This document shows positions 9,397 to 18,018 of a stretch of 64,000 nucleotides of DNA, one piece after another. The position numbers were made by a program, and so were the translations under genes. Origin of the DNA: Pseudomonas fluorescens (GTDB lineage: Bacteria > Pseudomonadota > Gammaproteobacteria > Pseudomonadales > Pseudomonadaceae); contig NZ_CP078138.1 of NCBI RefSeq assembly GCF_019212185.1, positions 1,284,501 to 1,348,500 of the forward strand, read 5' to 3'. Positions within the stretch are counted from its first letter, which is position 1, and every line of letters starts with the position of its first letter. Below the pieces are notes generated by a model. The model did not search any database and had not been told where the DNA came from. It saw only the letters and a program-made list of their open reading frames with translations.

Positions 9397-9420
9397 TTTA
9401 AAGTGGTATTAGAGGTGGTG
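9397..9420 (+). promoter_or_regulatory. Second TGGTATT site, inverted relative to the nagR operator
   Basis: TTTAAAGTGGTATTAG here is nearly the reverse complement of the left part of the nagR operator. It is followed by a degenerate second half TGGTGTG. It may be an auxiliary site about 85 bp away, allowing looping. Confidence 0.4.
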
Positions 9421-9449
9421 TGGCGAGCGGATCAGATGACTGTCTGCGC

Positions 9450-9475
9450 CGGTATTTTCTTTTGCAGGTGGTATT
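9450..9475 (+). promoter_or_regulatory. Third pair of GGTATT motifs
   Basis: CGGTATT at 9450 and TGGTATT at 9469 repeat with a 19-bp period. This spacing differs from the perfect 11-bp tandem at 9311, so it is a weaker candidate. Confidence 0.25.
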
Positions 9476-9547
9476 GCGGTAGGGCGGGCGGCCCTGGAAA
9501 GAATTTTTTTCATTTATTTTTGCCGGGCGACGTGCGGTCACCAGGCT

Positions 9548-9571
9548 GGCGAGGGCGCGGAGTCCCTCGCC
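9548..9571. repeat. REP-like palindrome downstream of the L,D-transpeptidase gene
   Basis: GGCGAGGG and CCCTCGCC form a perfect 8-bp stem around an 8-base loop. There is no adjoining T-run in the direction of the upstream minus-strand gene, so it is a REP-like hairpin more than a terminator. Confidence 0.5.
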
Positions 9572-9580
9572 GCGACGAGA

Positions 9581-10084
9581 TCAGGGGCGGATCTCGATCA
9601 TCGTGCCATCCGGGACCAGGCCCCAGACTTCGCGCATGTCGACGTTGCGCATGGCGATGCAGCCGTCGGTCCAGTCCAGGGTGTGGAACAGGTCCTCGGG
9701 GTTTTCCTCGGTGTCCGGGGTGCCGTGGATCATGATCATCCCGCCGGGGTTTACGCCTTCACGGCGCGAGCGGGCGGCATCGCTGATGTTCGGGTAGGAA
9801 ATATGCATGGCCAGGTTGAAGCGGTCGCTGACCTTGCGCCAGTCCAGCCAATAGAACCCTTCGGGCGTGCGTCGATCGCCTTCCATGAGCTTCTGCCCCT
9901 TGGGGTTCTTGCCCAAGGAGATGCGGTAGGTCTTGATGGGCTTGCCGTCGTTGATCAGTTGCAACTGATGGGCGGATTTGAGCACCAGGACTTTTTCGAT
10001 GACTTTGCCGTCCAGAGTCTCCACGGTGGAAGCCTGGGTGACAGCAACGAACGACAGGCAGAGGAACGCGAGCAACCAGCGCAT
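9581..10084 (-). CDS. L,D-transpeptidase-family (YkuD) exported protein
   Basis: This 167-residue protein has a signal peptide (MRWLLAFLCLSFVAVTQAS) and one YkuD catalytic domain. The active-site region reads MIMIHGTPD and then DWTDGCIAMRN, giving the family histidine and the nucleophilic cysteine; aspartate replaces the usual histidine before GC, as in YafK-like members. The family cross-links or cleaves peptidoglycan stem peptides, or anchors proteins, in the periplasm; which of these applies cannot be read here. The ATG at 10084 is chosen because it starts the signal peptide and follows GGGA. It appears to be a single-gene unit. Confidence 0.85.
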   Translation of the reverse strand: MRWLLAFLCLSFVAVTQASTVETLDGKVIEKVLVLKSAHQLQLINDGKPIKTYRISLGKNPKGQKLMEGDRRTPEGFYWLDWRKVSDRFNLAMHISYPNISDAARSRREGVNPGGMIMIHGTPDTEENPEDLFHTLDWTDGCIAMRNVDMREVWGLVPDGTMIEIRP

Positions 10085-10124
10085 TGAAACGATATCCCTG
10101 TGAGTACGGCGTACTTCTTGTTGT

Positions 10125-10676
10125 TTAAGTGATCGCAGGCTGAGCAAGCGGAGGAATGGATTCGCTGCGCACCGGGTAATCGCCCTGGCGACGGTCAGCG
10201 AAGAAGCATTCTAGGGTACGGCCCACCGTGCGGAAAGCCAGCTCTGACCAAGGGATGTCCTGTTCTTCGAAAAGCTGCACTTCCAGGCTTTCGACACCGG
10301 CAGAAAACTGCTCGTCGGCCATCTCGGCGCGAAAAAATACATGCACCTGGCTGATGTGCGGCACATCGATCAGCGTATAGATGCTCAGGTTACGTACCCG
10401 GGCGCAGGCTTCCTCGGCGGTTTCACGAATGGCCGCCTGTTCGATGGTCTCGCCGTTCTCCATGAAACCGGCCGGCAAGGTCCAGAAACCACGGCGCGGT
10501 TCGATGGCGCGTCGACAGAGCAGCACCCTGGAGCCCAGGGTGGGAATGCAGCCAGCGACGATATTGGGGTTCTGGTAGTGAATGGTCTGACATTTGTCGC
10601 AGACATACCGCAGGCGCGAATCGCCTTCGGGAATGCGTTGAGTGACCGGGTTACCGCAGTGGCTGCAAAAATTCAT
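10125..10676 (-). CDS. Nudix hydrolase with N-terminal zinc ribbon
   Basis: This 183-residue protein opens with a zinc ribbon (CSHCG, then CDKC after about 20 residues), as in NudC-type NADH pyrophosphatases. It continues with a complete Nudix box, GFMENGETIEQAAIRETAEE. Such enzymes hydrolyse nucleoside diphosphates linked to another moiety, but the substrate cannot be decided from sequence; the chain is shorter than NudC itself. The ATG at 10676 begins the zinc ribbon and is preceded by GGAAG. It lies 40 bases upstream of the L,D-transpeptidase gene and is divergent from a second Nudix gene across about 150 bases. Confidence 0.85.
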   Translation of the reverse strand: MNFCSHCGNPVTQRIPEGDSRLRYVCDKCQTIHYQNPNIVAGCIPTLGSRVLLCRRAIEPRRGFWTLPAGFMENGETIEQAAIRETAEEACARVRNLSIYTLIDVPHISQVHVFFRAEMADEQFSAGVESLEVQLFEEQDIPWSELAFRTVGRTLECFFADRRQGDYPVRSESIPPLAQPAIT

Positions 10677-10825
10677 GCTGGGTCTTCCGAAAAGGCTGCG
10701 CCTATCTTGGCGTGGTGCGGTGTCGGTCGGCAAGTTGTCGTTTAGCGACATGCCCCGGGGCCGGGGGTTGGGCGGCTTGTGTGTTTGGTGCATGATGCTC
10801 GGTAGCCAACAGATCGAGAGCACTC

Positions 10826-11425
10826 ATGCTGGACGAGCTACTGCACCGGGTCAGTCATCACACGCCGAACACCATGGAAACTGACCGACGTTTTCCCGAG
10901 GCCGCCGTGTTGGTGCCCATCACTCGCAGTGACGAGCCGGAACTGGTTCTGACCCTGCGCGCCAGCGGGCTTTCCACCCATGGCGGGGAAGTGGCCTTTC
11001 CGGGCGGTCGACGCGATCCCGAAGACCCGGACCTGGTCTTCACTGCCCTGCGCGAAGCCGAGGAAGAAATCGGCCTGCCGCCGGGTCTGGTGGAGGTGAT
11101 CGGGCCCTTGAGTCCGCTGATTTCCCTGCATGGGATCAAGGTCACGCCCTATGTCGGTGTCATTCCGGACTTTGTCGAGTACCGCGCCAATGACGCCGAG
11201 ATCGCCGCGGTATTCAGTGTGCCGCTGGAGTTTTTTCGCACGGACCCACGAGAACATACGCACCGCATCGATTACCAGGGGCGTAGTTGGTATGTGCCGA
11301 GCTACCGTTATGGCGAGTACAAGATCTGGGGACTGACCGCGATCATGATTGTCGAGTTGATCAATCTGCTCTATGACGCCAAGATCAGCCTGCACCAACC
11401 TCCCAAAAGCTTTATCAATATTTGA
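10826..11425 (+). CDS. CoA pyrophosphatase-type Nudix hydrolase (NudL/YeaB-like)
   Basis: This 199-residue cytoplasmic protein carries the CoA-type signature, with THGGEVAFPGGRRD before the Nudix helix LREAEEEIGL. The family cleaves CoA and acyl-CoA to 4'-phosphopantetheine and 3',5'-ADP. The segment YVPSYRYGEYKIWGLTA is characteristic of the C-terminal half. Translation starts at ATG 10826. It is followed 56 bases later by the gamma-carbonic anhydrase gene, and is divergent from the zinc-ribbon Nudix gene. Confidence 0.88.
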   Translation: MLDELLHRVSHHTPNTMETDRRFPEAAVLVPITRSDEPELVLTLRASGLSTHGGEVAFPGGRRDPEDPDLVFTALREAEEEIGLPPGLVEVIGPLSPLISLHGIKVTPYVGVIPDFVEYRANDAEIAAVFSVPLEFFRTDPREHTHRIDYQGRSWYVPSYRYGEYKIWGLTAIMIVELINLLYDAKISLHQPPKSFINI

Positions 11426-11481
11426 AGCCATCGTGCCTATGGCGCGAACCCGCGGCTGCCTGAGCCATGAGGATAACAACG

Positions 11482-12006
11482 ATGAAATACCGTCTGGGCG
11501 ACGCCCGCGTCGAAACCCATCCGCAGAGCTGGGTCGCACCCAATGCGGTGCTAATTGGCAAGGTCAAGCTGGAAGAGGGCGCCAACGTCTGGTTCAACGC
11601 GGTATTGCGCGGTGACAACGAGCTGATCCTGATCGGCAAGAACAGCAACGTTCAGGACGGCACGGTGATGCACACCGACATGGGTTATCCGTTGACCATC
11701 GGCACCGGCGTGACCATCGGCCATAACGCCATGCTGCACGGCTGCACCGTCGGCGATAACAGCCTGATCGGTATCAATGCGGTGATCCTCAATGGGGCAA
11801 AAATCGGCAAAAATTGCATAATCGGCGCCAACTCGCTGATTGGCGAGAACAAGCAGATCCCCGATGGCTCGCTGGTGATGGGCTCGCCGGGCAAGGTGGT
11901 ACGTGAACTGACCGAGCCGCAGATCAAAATGCTCGAAGCCAGTGCCGCGCACTATGTTCAACGCTCCCAACGCTATGCGGTGGACCTGGTCGAGCAAGAA
12001 GAATGA
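11482..12006 (+). CDS. Gamma-class carbonic anhydrase-like protein (YrdA/PaaY family)
   Basis: This 174-residue left-handed beta-helix protein shows hexapeptide repeats and the metal ligands expected for gamma-carbonic anhydrases: a histidine in VMHTD and two in [10 protein letters not shown]. It probably forms a trimer with zinc at the interfaces. Many bacterial members have weak or no measured anhydrase activity, so the reaction is not certain. The ATG at 11482 is preferred over one 15 bases earlier because AGGA lies eight bases upstream of it. The stop overlaps the next start (ATGA), which indicates translational coupling. Confidence 0.88.
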   Translation: MKYRLGDARVETHPQSWVAPNAVLIGKVKLEEGANVWFNAVLRGDNELILIGKNSNVQDGTVMHTDMGYPLTIGTGVTIGHNAMLHGCTVGDNSLIGINAVILNGAKIGKNCIIGANSLIGENKQIPDGSLVMGSPGKVVRELTEPQIKMLEASAAHYVQRSQRYAVDLVEQEE

Positions 12007-12215
12007 CAGCTTCGGAACGCCCGGTTGCCTCGCCCTGCGTGAACATTTGCGCGCTGGACGAGCAGGACATCTGCACCGGTTGCCAGCGCACGGTGGCGGA
12101 AATTACCCGCTGGAGCCGCATGGACAACGACGAACGCCGCCAGGTCCTGGTGCTGTGTCACGAGCGGGCCAAGGCCAGCGGGCTGGTGTGGATGGTCGGC
12201 GCCAAGCAGCCGTAG
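12003..12215 (+). CDS. DUF1289 family small cysteine-rich protein
   Basis: This 70-residue protein has the family pattern SPCVNIC followed by [14 protein letters not shown] and a DNDERR segment. Its four conserved cysteines suggest a metal or Fe-S site, but no function is known to me. It overlaps the gamma-carbonic anhydrase stop by four bases and so is probably translated with it. Translation starts at ATG 12003. Confidence 0.88.
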   Translation: MTASERPVASPCVNICALDEQDICTGCQRTVAEITRWSRMDNDERRQVLVLCHERAKASGLVWMVGAKQP

Positions 12216-12240
12216 TCGCGGACCTGCCACTGATATGAAC

Positions 12241-12302
12241 TGTGGGAGCGGGCTCGCCCGCGATGGCGTCAGCAACTACATCGCCGGCAAGCCAGCTCCT
12301 AC
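12241..12302. repeat. REP pair upstream of the VUT-family gene
   Basis: The two arms TGTGGGAGCGGGCTCGCCC... (12241-12267) and TCGCCGGCAAGCCAGCTCCTAC (12281-12302) form the typical inverted pair of Pseudomonas REP sequences, with a short spacer. Confidence 0.75.
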
Positions 12303-12341
12303 GGTATTCTGTGCGGCAAATTTCCAGGTACTCCGCGCCCC

Positions 12342-12809
12342 ATGCTCTTTCTGATTGCCTACATCAGCAGCGTCGTGCTGATCAACTTCGCCTTTTCCAC
12401 TGCCCCGCACCTGGACATCATCTGGTCAGCCTGGGGTGGCCTGGTGTTTGTGTTGCGCGATATGGTGCAGACCCGCTTCGGGCATGGCGCGATCATTGCC
12501 ATGCTGGTGGCGCTGGTGCTGTCCTACCTGACCTCCGACCCGTCCATCGCCCTGGCCAGTGCCACGGCGTTCGCGGTGTCCGAGTGCATCGACTGGCTGG
12601 TGTTCAGCATCACCAAGCGGCCGCTGCACGACCGCTTGTGGATCAGCTCGGCGCTGAGCATTCCGCTGGACACTTTCATCTTCTTCGGCATGATCGACGC
12701 CCTGACCCCTGGGGTGATTCTCACCGCGCTCGGCTCCAAGTTCGCCGGCGTGACTGCCGTATGGCTGATCATGGCCTGGCGCTTGCGCAAACAGGCGCTC
12801 GCCAGCTGA
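12342..12809 (+). CDS. VUT-family (COG1738-like) membrane transporter
   Basis: This 155-residue protein has about five hydrophobic segments. It carries the VUT/YhhQ signature regions [23 protein letters not shown] and [20 protein letters not shown] with DTFIFFG after them. Members transport queuosine precursors such as preQ0. This protein is shorter than YhhQ, and I see no preQ1 riboswitch in the leader, so the substrate is uncertain. A REP pair separates it from the DUF1289 gene. Confidence 0.75.
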   Translation: MLFLIAYISSVVLINFAFSTAPHLDIIWSAWGGLVFVLRDMVQTRFGHGAIIAMLVALVLSYLTSDPSIALASATAFAVSECIDWLVFSITKRPLHDRLWISSALSIPLDTFIFFGMIDALTPGVILTALGSKFAGVTAVWLIMAWRLRKQALAS

Positions 12810-12909
12810 GGCCAAACCCCTCGGTTCATGTAAAATGCCGCGCTTTCTCCCCTGGGAAGTGCGCGCAGCGCCTTGTCCCTTGATGATCCGCTCCTTTGAG
12901 GAACTGCAA

Positions 12910-14091
12910 ATGACTCGTATCGGAACTCCATTGTCGCCAACCGCGACCCGCGTATTGCTGTGTGGCTGTGGTGAGTTGGGCAAGGAAGTGGTGATCGAGC
13001 TGCAGCGCCTGGGCGTTGAAGTGATCGCCGTGGACCGTTACGCGGATGCGCCGGCCATGCAGGTGGCGCATCGCAGCCACGTGATCAACATGCTCGATGG
13101 CGCGGCACTGCGCGCAGTGATCGAGGCCGAGAAGCCGCACTTCATCGTGCCGGAAATCGAAGCCATCGCCACCGCCACCCTGGTCGAGCTGGAAGCCGAA
13201 GGCTTCACCGTGATCCCGACCGCGCGCGCCGCCCAGTTGACCATGAACCGTGAAGGCATCCGCCGCCTGGCCGCTGAAGAGCTGGACCTGCCGACCTCGC
13301 CATACCACTTCGCCGACACCGTGGAAGACTACCGCAAGGCCGTCGACGACCTCGGTTTCCCGTGCGTGGTCAAGCCGGTCATGAGCTCGTCGGGCAAAGG
13401 CCAGAGCCTGTTGCGCAGCGCCGATGACGTGCAGAAGGCCTGGGACTACGCGCAGGAAGGCGGACGTGCCGGTAAAGGGCGAGTAATCGTCGAAGGTTTC
13501 ATCGATTTCGACTACGAAATCACCCTGCTCACCGTACGCCACATTGGCGGCACCACGTTCTGTGCGCCGGTCGGCCACCGTCAGGAGAAGGGCGATTACC
13601 AGGAATCCTGGCAGCCACAAGCCATGAGTCCGATTGCCCTGGCGGAATCCGAGCGGGTGGCCAAGGCCGTGACCGAGGCCCTGGGTGGTCGTGGGATGTT
13701 TGGCGTCGAACTGTTCATCAAGGGTGATCAGGTGTGGTTCAGCGAAGTCTCGCCACGCCCCCACGATACTGGCCTGGTAACCCTGATCTCGCAGGACCTG
13801 TCGCAGTTTGCCCTGCACGCCCGGGCGATTCTCGGCCTGCCGATCCCGCTGATCCGTCAGTTCGGGCCTTCGGCCTCGGCGGTGATCCTGGTGGAAGGGC
13901 AATCGACCCAGACCGCGTTCGCCAACCTCGGCGCGGCATTGGCCGAACCGGATACGGCATTGCGCCTGTTCGGCAAGCCTGAGGTTAATGGCCAGCGTCG
14001 CATGGGCGTGGCCTTGGCCCGCGACGAGTCGATCGAAGCGGCACGGGCCAAGGCCATGCGCGCCTCGCAGGCGGTTGTTGTCGAGCTGTAA
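12910..14091 (+). CDS. purT: Formate-dependent phosphoribosylglycinamide formyltransferase
   Basis: This 393-residue ATP-grasp enzyme makes formyl-GAR from GAR, formate and ATP, a folate-independent route in purine synthesis. Motifs include the N-terminal nucleotide-site [11 protein letters not shown], the ATP-grasp loop [11 protein letters not shown], and the metal-binding [22 protein letters not shown]. The ATG at 12910 follows GAGGAACTGCAA; an open extension upstream to 12835 runs through the likely promoter (TAAAAT at 12829) and is rejected. The gene is complete and of normal length. It converges on the MFS transporter gene, with a REP pair between them. Confidence 0.96.
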   Translation: MTRIGTPLSPTATRVLLCGCGELGKEVVIELQRLGVEVIAVDRYADAPAMQVAHRSHVINMLDGAALRAVIEAEKPHFIVPEIEAIATATLVELEAEGFTVIPTARAAQLTMNREGIRRLAAEELDLPTSPYHFADTVEDYRKAVDDLGFPCVVKPVMSSSGKGQSLLRSADDVQKAWDYAQEGGRAGKGRVIVEGFIDFDYEITLLTVRHIGGTTFCAPVGHRQEKGDYQESWQPQAMSPIALAESERVAKAVTEALGGRGMFGVELFIKGDQVWFSEVSPRPHDTGLVTLISQDLSQFALHARAILGLPIPLIRQFGPSASAVILVEGQSTQTAFANLGAALAEPDTALRLFGKPEVNGQRRMGVALARDESIEAARAKAMRASQAVVVEL

Positions 14092-14103
14092 CGCAGGTCC
14101 CTT

Positions 14104-14202
14104 GTAGGAGCGAGCCTGCTCGCGATGAACCTGAGAGCGCTGCGCAGTGTCAGGCACCCAGTGTTATCGTTGACGTTCATCGCGAGCAGGCTCGCTCCAG
14201 GG
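14104..14202. repeat. REP pair between purT and the MFS gene
   Basis: GTAGGAGCGAGCCTGCTCGC at 14104 and its near-complement TCGCGAGCAGGCTCGCTCC at 14180-14198 form a long inverted pair, about 50 bases apart, between convergent genes. Confidence 0.85.
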
Positions 14203-14207
14203 TTGGT

Positions 14208-15524
14208 TCACACCACCCGATCCAAGTCGTTATTGCGCGTTTCCTTCAGGCACAGCACAGCGATCAAGCTGAGCACCGCAGCCGCCGACACATACCCGCC
14301 AACCCAACTCAAGCCGCCCATCGCCACCAGTTTCTGGGCGAAGAATGGAGCTGCGGAGGCGCCGACAATGCCGCCCAGGTTGTAGGCCGCCGATGCGCCC
14401 GTGTAGCGTACGTGCGTCGGAAACAGTTCCGGCAACAGCGCGCCCATCGGGGCGAAAGTCACCCCCATCAGAAACAGCTCGATGCACAGGAACAGCGCTA
14501 CGCCCCAAGTGCTGCCGTGGGTCAGCAAGGGTTCCATGGTGAAGCCCGACAACACCGCCAGCACGCCACCAATGATCAGCACCGGCTTGCGCCCGAAACG
14601 GTCGCTGGCCCATGCCGACAGCGGTGTGGCGGCGGCCATGAACAGCACGGCGAAGCACAGCAGGCCGAGGAAGGTTTCGCGGCTGTAGCCCAGGGTCGAC
14701 ACGCCGTAACTCAGGGAAAATACCGTGGAGATGTAGAACAGTGCGTAGCACACCACCATTGCCGCGGCGCCCAGCAGCATCGGCGCCCAGTACTGGCTGA
14801 ACAGCTCGACCAGCGGGATCTTCACTCGCTCCTGGCGAGCCACCGCGTTGGCGAAGACCGGGGTTTCATGCAGCTTCAGGCGCACGTACAGGCCGACCAT
14901 CACCAGCGCGGCACTGAGCAGGAACGGGATGCGCCAGCCCCAGGAGCGGAACTGTTCGTCGTCCAGGGTCATGGCCAGCGTCAGAAAAAGGCCGTTGGCC
15001 GCCAGGAAACCAATTGAAGGCCCCAGTTGCGGGAACATGCCGAACCAGGCGCGTTTGCCTTTCGGTGCGTTCTCGGTGGCGAGCAAGGCTGCACCACCCC
15101 ATTCGCCGCCCAATCCCAGGCCCTGGCCAAAGCGCAGCACGCAGAGCAGGATCGGCGCCCAGGCACCAATGCTGTCGTAACCTGGCAACACGCCGATCAG
15201 GGTGGTGCAGACACCCATCAGCAGCAGAGAAGCGACCAGCGTCGATTTACGGCCGATGCGGTCACCAAAGTGGCCGAACAGTGCTGAACCCAGCGGCCGG
15301 GCGAGGAAGGCGATGCCGAAGGTCAGGAAGGCCGACAGCATCTGCGCCGTGCCGGAGGTCTGGGGAAAGAACACCGGGCCGATCACCAGTGCGGCGGCGG
15401 TGGCGTAGACGTAAAAGTCGTAGAACTCGATGGCGGTGCCGATAAAGCTCGCCGTAGCGACCCGGGTCGCGGAGTTCGTCGGTTGGGCAGGCGTATCGGC
15501 GCCGTAGGTGGTGCTCGTGGTCAT
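14208..15524 (-). CDS. MFS transporter, metabolite:H+ symporter (MHS) family
   Basis: This 438-residue inner-membrane protein is predicted to have 12 transmembrane segments. The start TASFIGTAIEFYDFYVYATA and the loop 2-3 motif GHFGDRIGRKSTL, together with GQGLGLGGEWGGAALLATE, are typical of the MHS family (alpha-ketoglutarate, proline/betaine and shikimate porters). The substrate is not evident. The ATG at 15524 has AGGGATAACCGC before it and is preferred to one 21 bases upstream. It stands alone between purT and the CNNM gene, with about 220 bases of upstream DNA that hold no gene. Confidence 0.88.
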   Translation of the reverse strand: MTTSTTYGADTPAQPTNSATRVATASFIGTAIEFYDFYVYATAAALVIGPVFFPQTSGTAQMLSAFLTFGIAFLARPLGSALFGHFGDRIGRKSTLVASLLLMGVCTTLIGVLPGYDSIGAWAPILLCVLRFGQGLGLGGEWGGAALLATENAPKGKRAWFGMFPQLGPSIGFLAANGLFLTLAMTLDDEQFRSWGWRIPFLLSAALVMVGLYVRLKLHETPVFANAVARQERVKIPLVELFSQYWAPMLLGAAAMVVCYALFYISTVFSLSYGVSTLGYSRETFLGLLCFAVLFMAAATPLSAWASDRFGRKPVLIIGGVLAVLSGFTMEPLLTHGSTWGVALFLCIELFLMGVTFAPMGALLPELFPTHVRYTGASAAYNLGGIVGASAAPFFAQKLVAMGGLSWVGGYVSAAAVLSLIAVLCLKETRNNDLDRVV

Positions 15525-15743
15525 GCGGTTATCCCTGACAGTCATGTGCTCGCGAGGAGCGAATTATTATGGTTGAAGCACCCAGGGATGTGGGGTGGGG
15601 CGCGGCGCAGGCTCAAGGTAGGAGCGTTCGCCGGATAGTCGCGGATCTTGCCGCAGGACGCTGAGTGCGGGTAGCACGGTCTGCGGCGGCGCTTGGGTAA
15701 GCGTTTGGATTATAGAAAGGAGGCTAACGATTCAACAAGGGGC

Positions 15744-16985
15744 TTAGCGCACTGCTGGCGTGGAAGCCGTTTGCCAGATCAATACCTGGCTGACCCGATT
15801 GTCTTCGGTTTCGAGGATTTCCAGGCGATAGCGGCCGATTTTCAGGCACACCGGGCAGTCCGGGATGGTTTCCAGGGCTTCGGTCACCAGGCCGTTGAGG
15901 GTTTTCGGGCCGTCGCTGGGCAGGTGCCAGCCGAGGCTTTTGTTCAGCTCGCGGATCGAGGCCGCGCCGTCGATTATCAGACGGCCGTCGGCTTGTGGAT
16001 GGATGTGCGGGTTGTCGAGGCTGTGTTGGCTTTCGAATTCGCCGACGATTTCTTCGAGAATGTCTTCCAGGGTGACGATGCCTTGGACTTCGCCGTACTC
16101 GTCGACCACCATGCCCAGGCGACGCTGCTGCTTGTGGAAGTTCAGCAGTTGCAGTTGCAGTGGGGTGCTTTCCGGTACGAAGTATGGCTCGTGGCAGGCG
16201 GCCAGCAAGGCCTCCTTAGTCAGGCTGGCGTCCGCCAGCATGTGCCTGATCTGGCGGGTGTTGAGCACCGCTTCGACCTGGTTGATGTCACTGTGGAACA
16301 CCGGCAGGCGTGTGCGTCGGTTGGCCCGCAATTGCTCGATGATCACTCCGATTGGCTCGTCGAGGTTGATTCCGTCCACTTCGCTGCGCGGTACCAGAAT
16401 GTCGTTGACGGTAATGTTGTCCAGCGCATGAATGCCGGGGAGGGCGTGTGGCCGGCATACGGCGTGCTCGCCGTCGAGGTGGGTGTTTTGTGCCGGCGCG
16501 GGCTCGTCGTCGCTCTGCTGGACCACCTTGGGTTTGCGCGCCAGAGGCTTGAGCAGCAGCAGGCTGATTCCGCTGAGCAGCCAGGCCAGCGGGTAGAGCA
16601 TCTTCAGGGGCACAGCCAGCAGCGTATTGCCCAGGCTCAAGACGGTATCCGGGTAGCGGCTGGCGAGGGTGCGTGGCAGGTAATCGGCGAAGACCAGTAA
16701 GGCCGCCGTCGCGCCGAGGCAGGCCAGCCACGGACCGTTGTCCGCCCAGCCGAACACCGCGAGCAGGGTGCTAATGATCACCACCAGCGAGCGGCAGAGG
16801 GTGTTGCAGAGGATGAGGCTGCTCAGCGGGAAGTTCAGGCGCGCCACAGGCCTGTCATTGGAACGCGAGGCGGTGCGCTGGGCCAGCAAGTGCTGCTGTG
16901 CAGCTTCGATGGCGGTGAACAGGGCGGACCAGAGGATCAACAGGGCCAGAACAGCGAGTAATGGCCCTATGGGCAGGTTGTCCAT
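15744..16985 (-). CDS. CNNM/CorC-type membrane protein with CBS pair
   Basis: This 413-residue protein has a DUF21/CNNM membrane domain (residues about 1-150), a CBS pair (about 190-320, with NDILVPRSEVDGI and VVDEYGEVQGIVTLEDILEEIVGE) and a C-terminal CorC_HlyC domain. The family is linked to magnesium and cobalt efflux and to Mg2+ homeostasis; transport by this member is inferred. It lies 12 bases downstream of the CcsA-like gene and is probably cotranscribed with it. Old names such as haemolysin are misleading. Confidence 0.88.
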   Translation of the reverse strand: MDNLPIGPLLAVLALLILWSALFTAIEAAQQHLLAQRTASRSNDRPVARLNFPLSSLILCNTLCRSLVVIISTLLAVFGWADNGPWLACLGATAALLVFADYLPRTLASRYPDTVLSLGNTLLAVPLKMLYPLAWLLSGISLLLLKPLARKPKVVQQSDDEPAPAQNTHLDGEHAVCRPHALPGIHALDNITVNDILVPRSEVDGINLDEPIGVIIEQLRANRRTRLPVFHSDINQVEAVLNTRQIRHMLADASLTKEALLAACHEPYFVPESTPLQLQLLNFHKQQRRLGMVVDEYGEVQGIVTLEDILEEIVGEFESQHSLDNPHIHPQADGRLIIDGAASIRELNKSLGWHLPSDGPKTLNGLVTEALETIPDCPVCLKIGRYRLEILETEDNRVSQVLIWQTASTPAVR

Positions 16986-16997
16986 AACGAATGCCCG

Positions 16998-17810
16998 TCA
17001 GATGTGCAGGATGAATTCGCGGACCAGCTTGCTGCCGAAATAGGCCAGCATCAGCAGGCAGAAACCAGCGAGGGTCCAGCGGATCGCCTTGTGACCGCGC
17101 CAGCCGAGGCGGGTGCGCCCCCACAGCAAGACGCTGAAGACGATCCACGCCAGACACGCCAGCAGGGTCTTGTGCACCAGGTGCTGGGCAAACAGATTTT
17201 CGACGAACAGCCAGCCGGAAATCAGTGACAGCGACAGCAGGGTCCAGCCGGCCCAGAGAAAGCCGAACAGCAGGCTTTCCATGGTTTGCAGCGGCGGAAA
17301 GTTCTTGATCAGCCCGGACGGGTGCTTGTGCTTGAGTTGATGGTCCTGCAGCAGCAATAGCAGCGCCTGGAACACCGCAATGGTGAACATCCCGTACGCG
17401 AGGATCGACAGCAGGATGTGGGCGAGGATGCCTGGCTCCTCGTCGATCACCTGCACTGTCCCGGACGGCGCGAACTGCGCCAGCAGGACTGTGGCCATGC
17501 CTAGCGGAAACAGCAGTAGCAGCAAGTTTTCCACCGGGATGCGCGAGGTGGCCAGCAGGGTCAGGGCGATCACGGCGGCAGCGATCAGGCTGGCGGCACT
17601 GAAAAAGTCCAGGCCCAGGCCGATCGGCGTCATCAGGTGAGCGAACAGGCTCGCGCTGTGGGTCAGCACGGCAAGGATGCCGAGCGTTACCAGCAGGCGT
17701 TTGTTCGCCTTGGCGCCTGTGGCGAGGCGAGAGCCCTGATAGAAGGTCGCAGCGGCATATAAGCAGGCGGCGGCGAGTGTAGTGAGCAAACTGGGTGACA
17801 AAGGGAGCAT
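16998..17810 (-). CDS. CcsA/YpjD-like cytochrome c assembly family inner-membrane protein
   Basis: This 270-residue protein has about eight hydrophobic segments. It resembles the CcmC/CcsA-type family in the region LLSILAYGMFTIAVFQALLLL and in the late segment FSVLLWGRTRLGWRGHKAI. Members of the wider family handle haem; the YpjD branch found next to ffh has no firm function. The ATG at 17810 starts the first membrane segment and follows AGGA; a longer frame to 17879 adds a charged, non-conserved N-terminus. It is transcribed divergently from ffh and precedes the CNNM gene by 12 bases. Confidence 0.82.
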   Translation of the reverse strand: MLPLSPSLLTTLAAACLYAAATFYQGSRLATGAKANKRLLVTLGILAVLTHSASLFAHLMTPIGLGLDFFSAASLIAAAVIALTLLATSRIPVENLLLLLFPLGMATVLLAQFAPSGTVQVIDEEPGILAHILLSILAYGMFTIAVFQALLLLLQDHQLKHKHPSGLIKNFPPLQTMESLLFGFLWAGWTLLSLSLISGWLFVENLFAQHLVHKTLLACLAWIVFSVLLWGRTRLGWRGHKAIRWTLAGFCLLMLAYFGSKLVREFILHI

Positions 17811-17916
17811 AAGTCCTGTTAGGCAAGCCCGAAAGACAACGAGTTTGGCATACAACCCTCGTCGCATGAAAGACCGCACAACGAGACGGCGGGTGTGCGC
17901 CAGACGCAGTCTTCGC

Positions 17917-17922
17917 TATAAT
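17917..17922 (+). promoter_or_regulatory. -10 element of the probable ffh promoter
   Basis: A perfect TATAAT stands 96 bases upstream of the ffh start. No good -35 lies 17 bases upstream, so the promoter may be of weak -35 or activated type. Confidence 0.5.
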
Positions 17923-18018
17923 CCGCGACCTGCCCCCGCCGCAGGCTCGCCGAGCACCTGTATTTCACGGTCTGGGCCGCCATTACCCGGTCTTCCTTAG
18001 GGCCTGAAAGGATCGCGC

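Larger units (their letters stand above)
9256..9580. other. Regulatory gap between nagR and the L,D-transpeptidase gene
   Basis: This 325-base stretch has no gene. It holds the nagR promoter with its operator, two further TGGTATT-bearing sites and an 8-bp-stem palindrome near the right end. The part around 9497-9525 is T-rich. Confidence 0.75.

Noticed and set aside
12216..12341. preQ1 riboswitch upstream of the VUT-family gene
   Set aside because: The leader is occupied by a REP pair, and I see no preQ1 aptamer-like H-type pseudoknot sequence.
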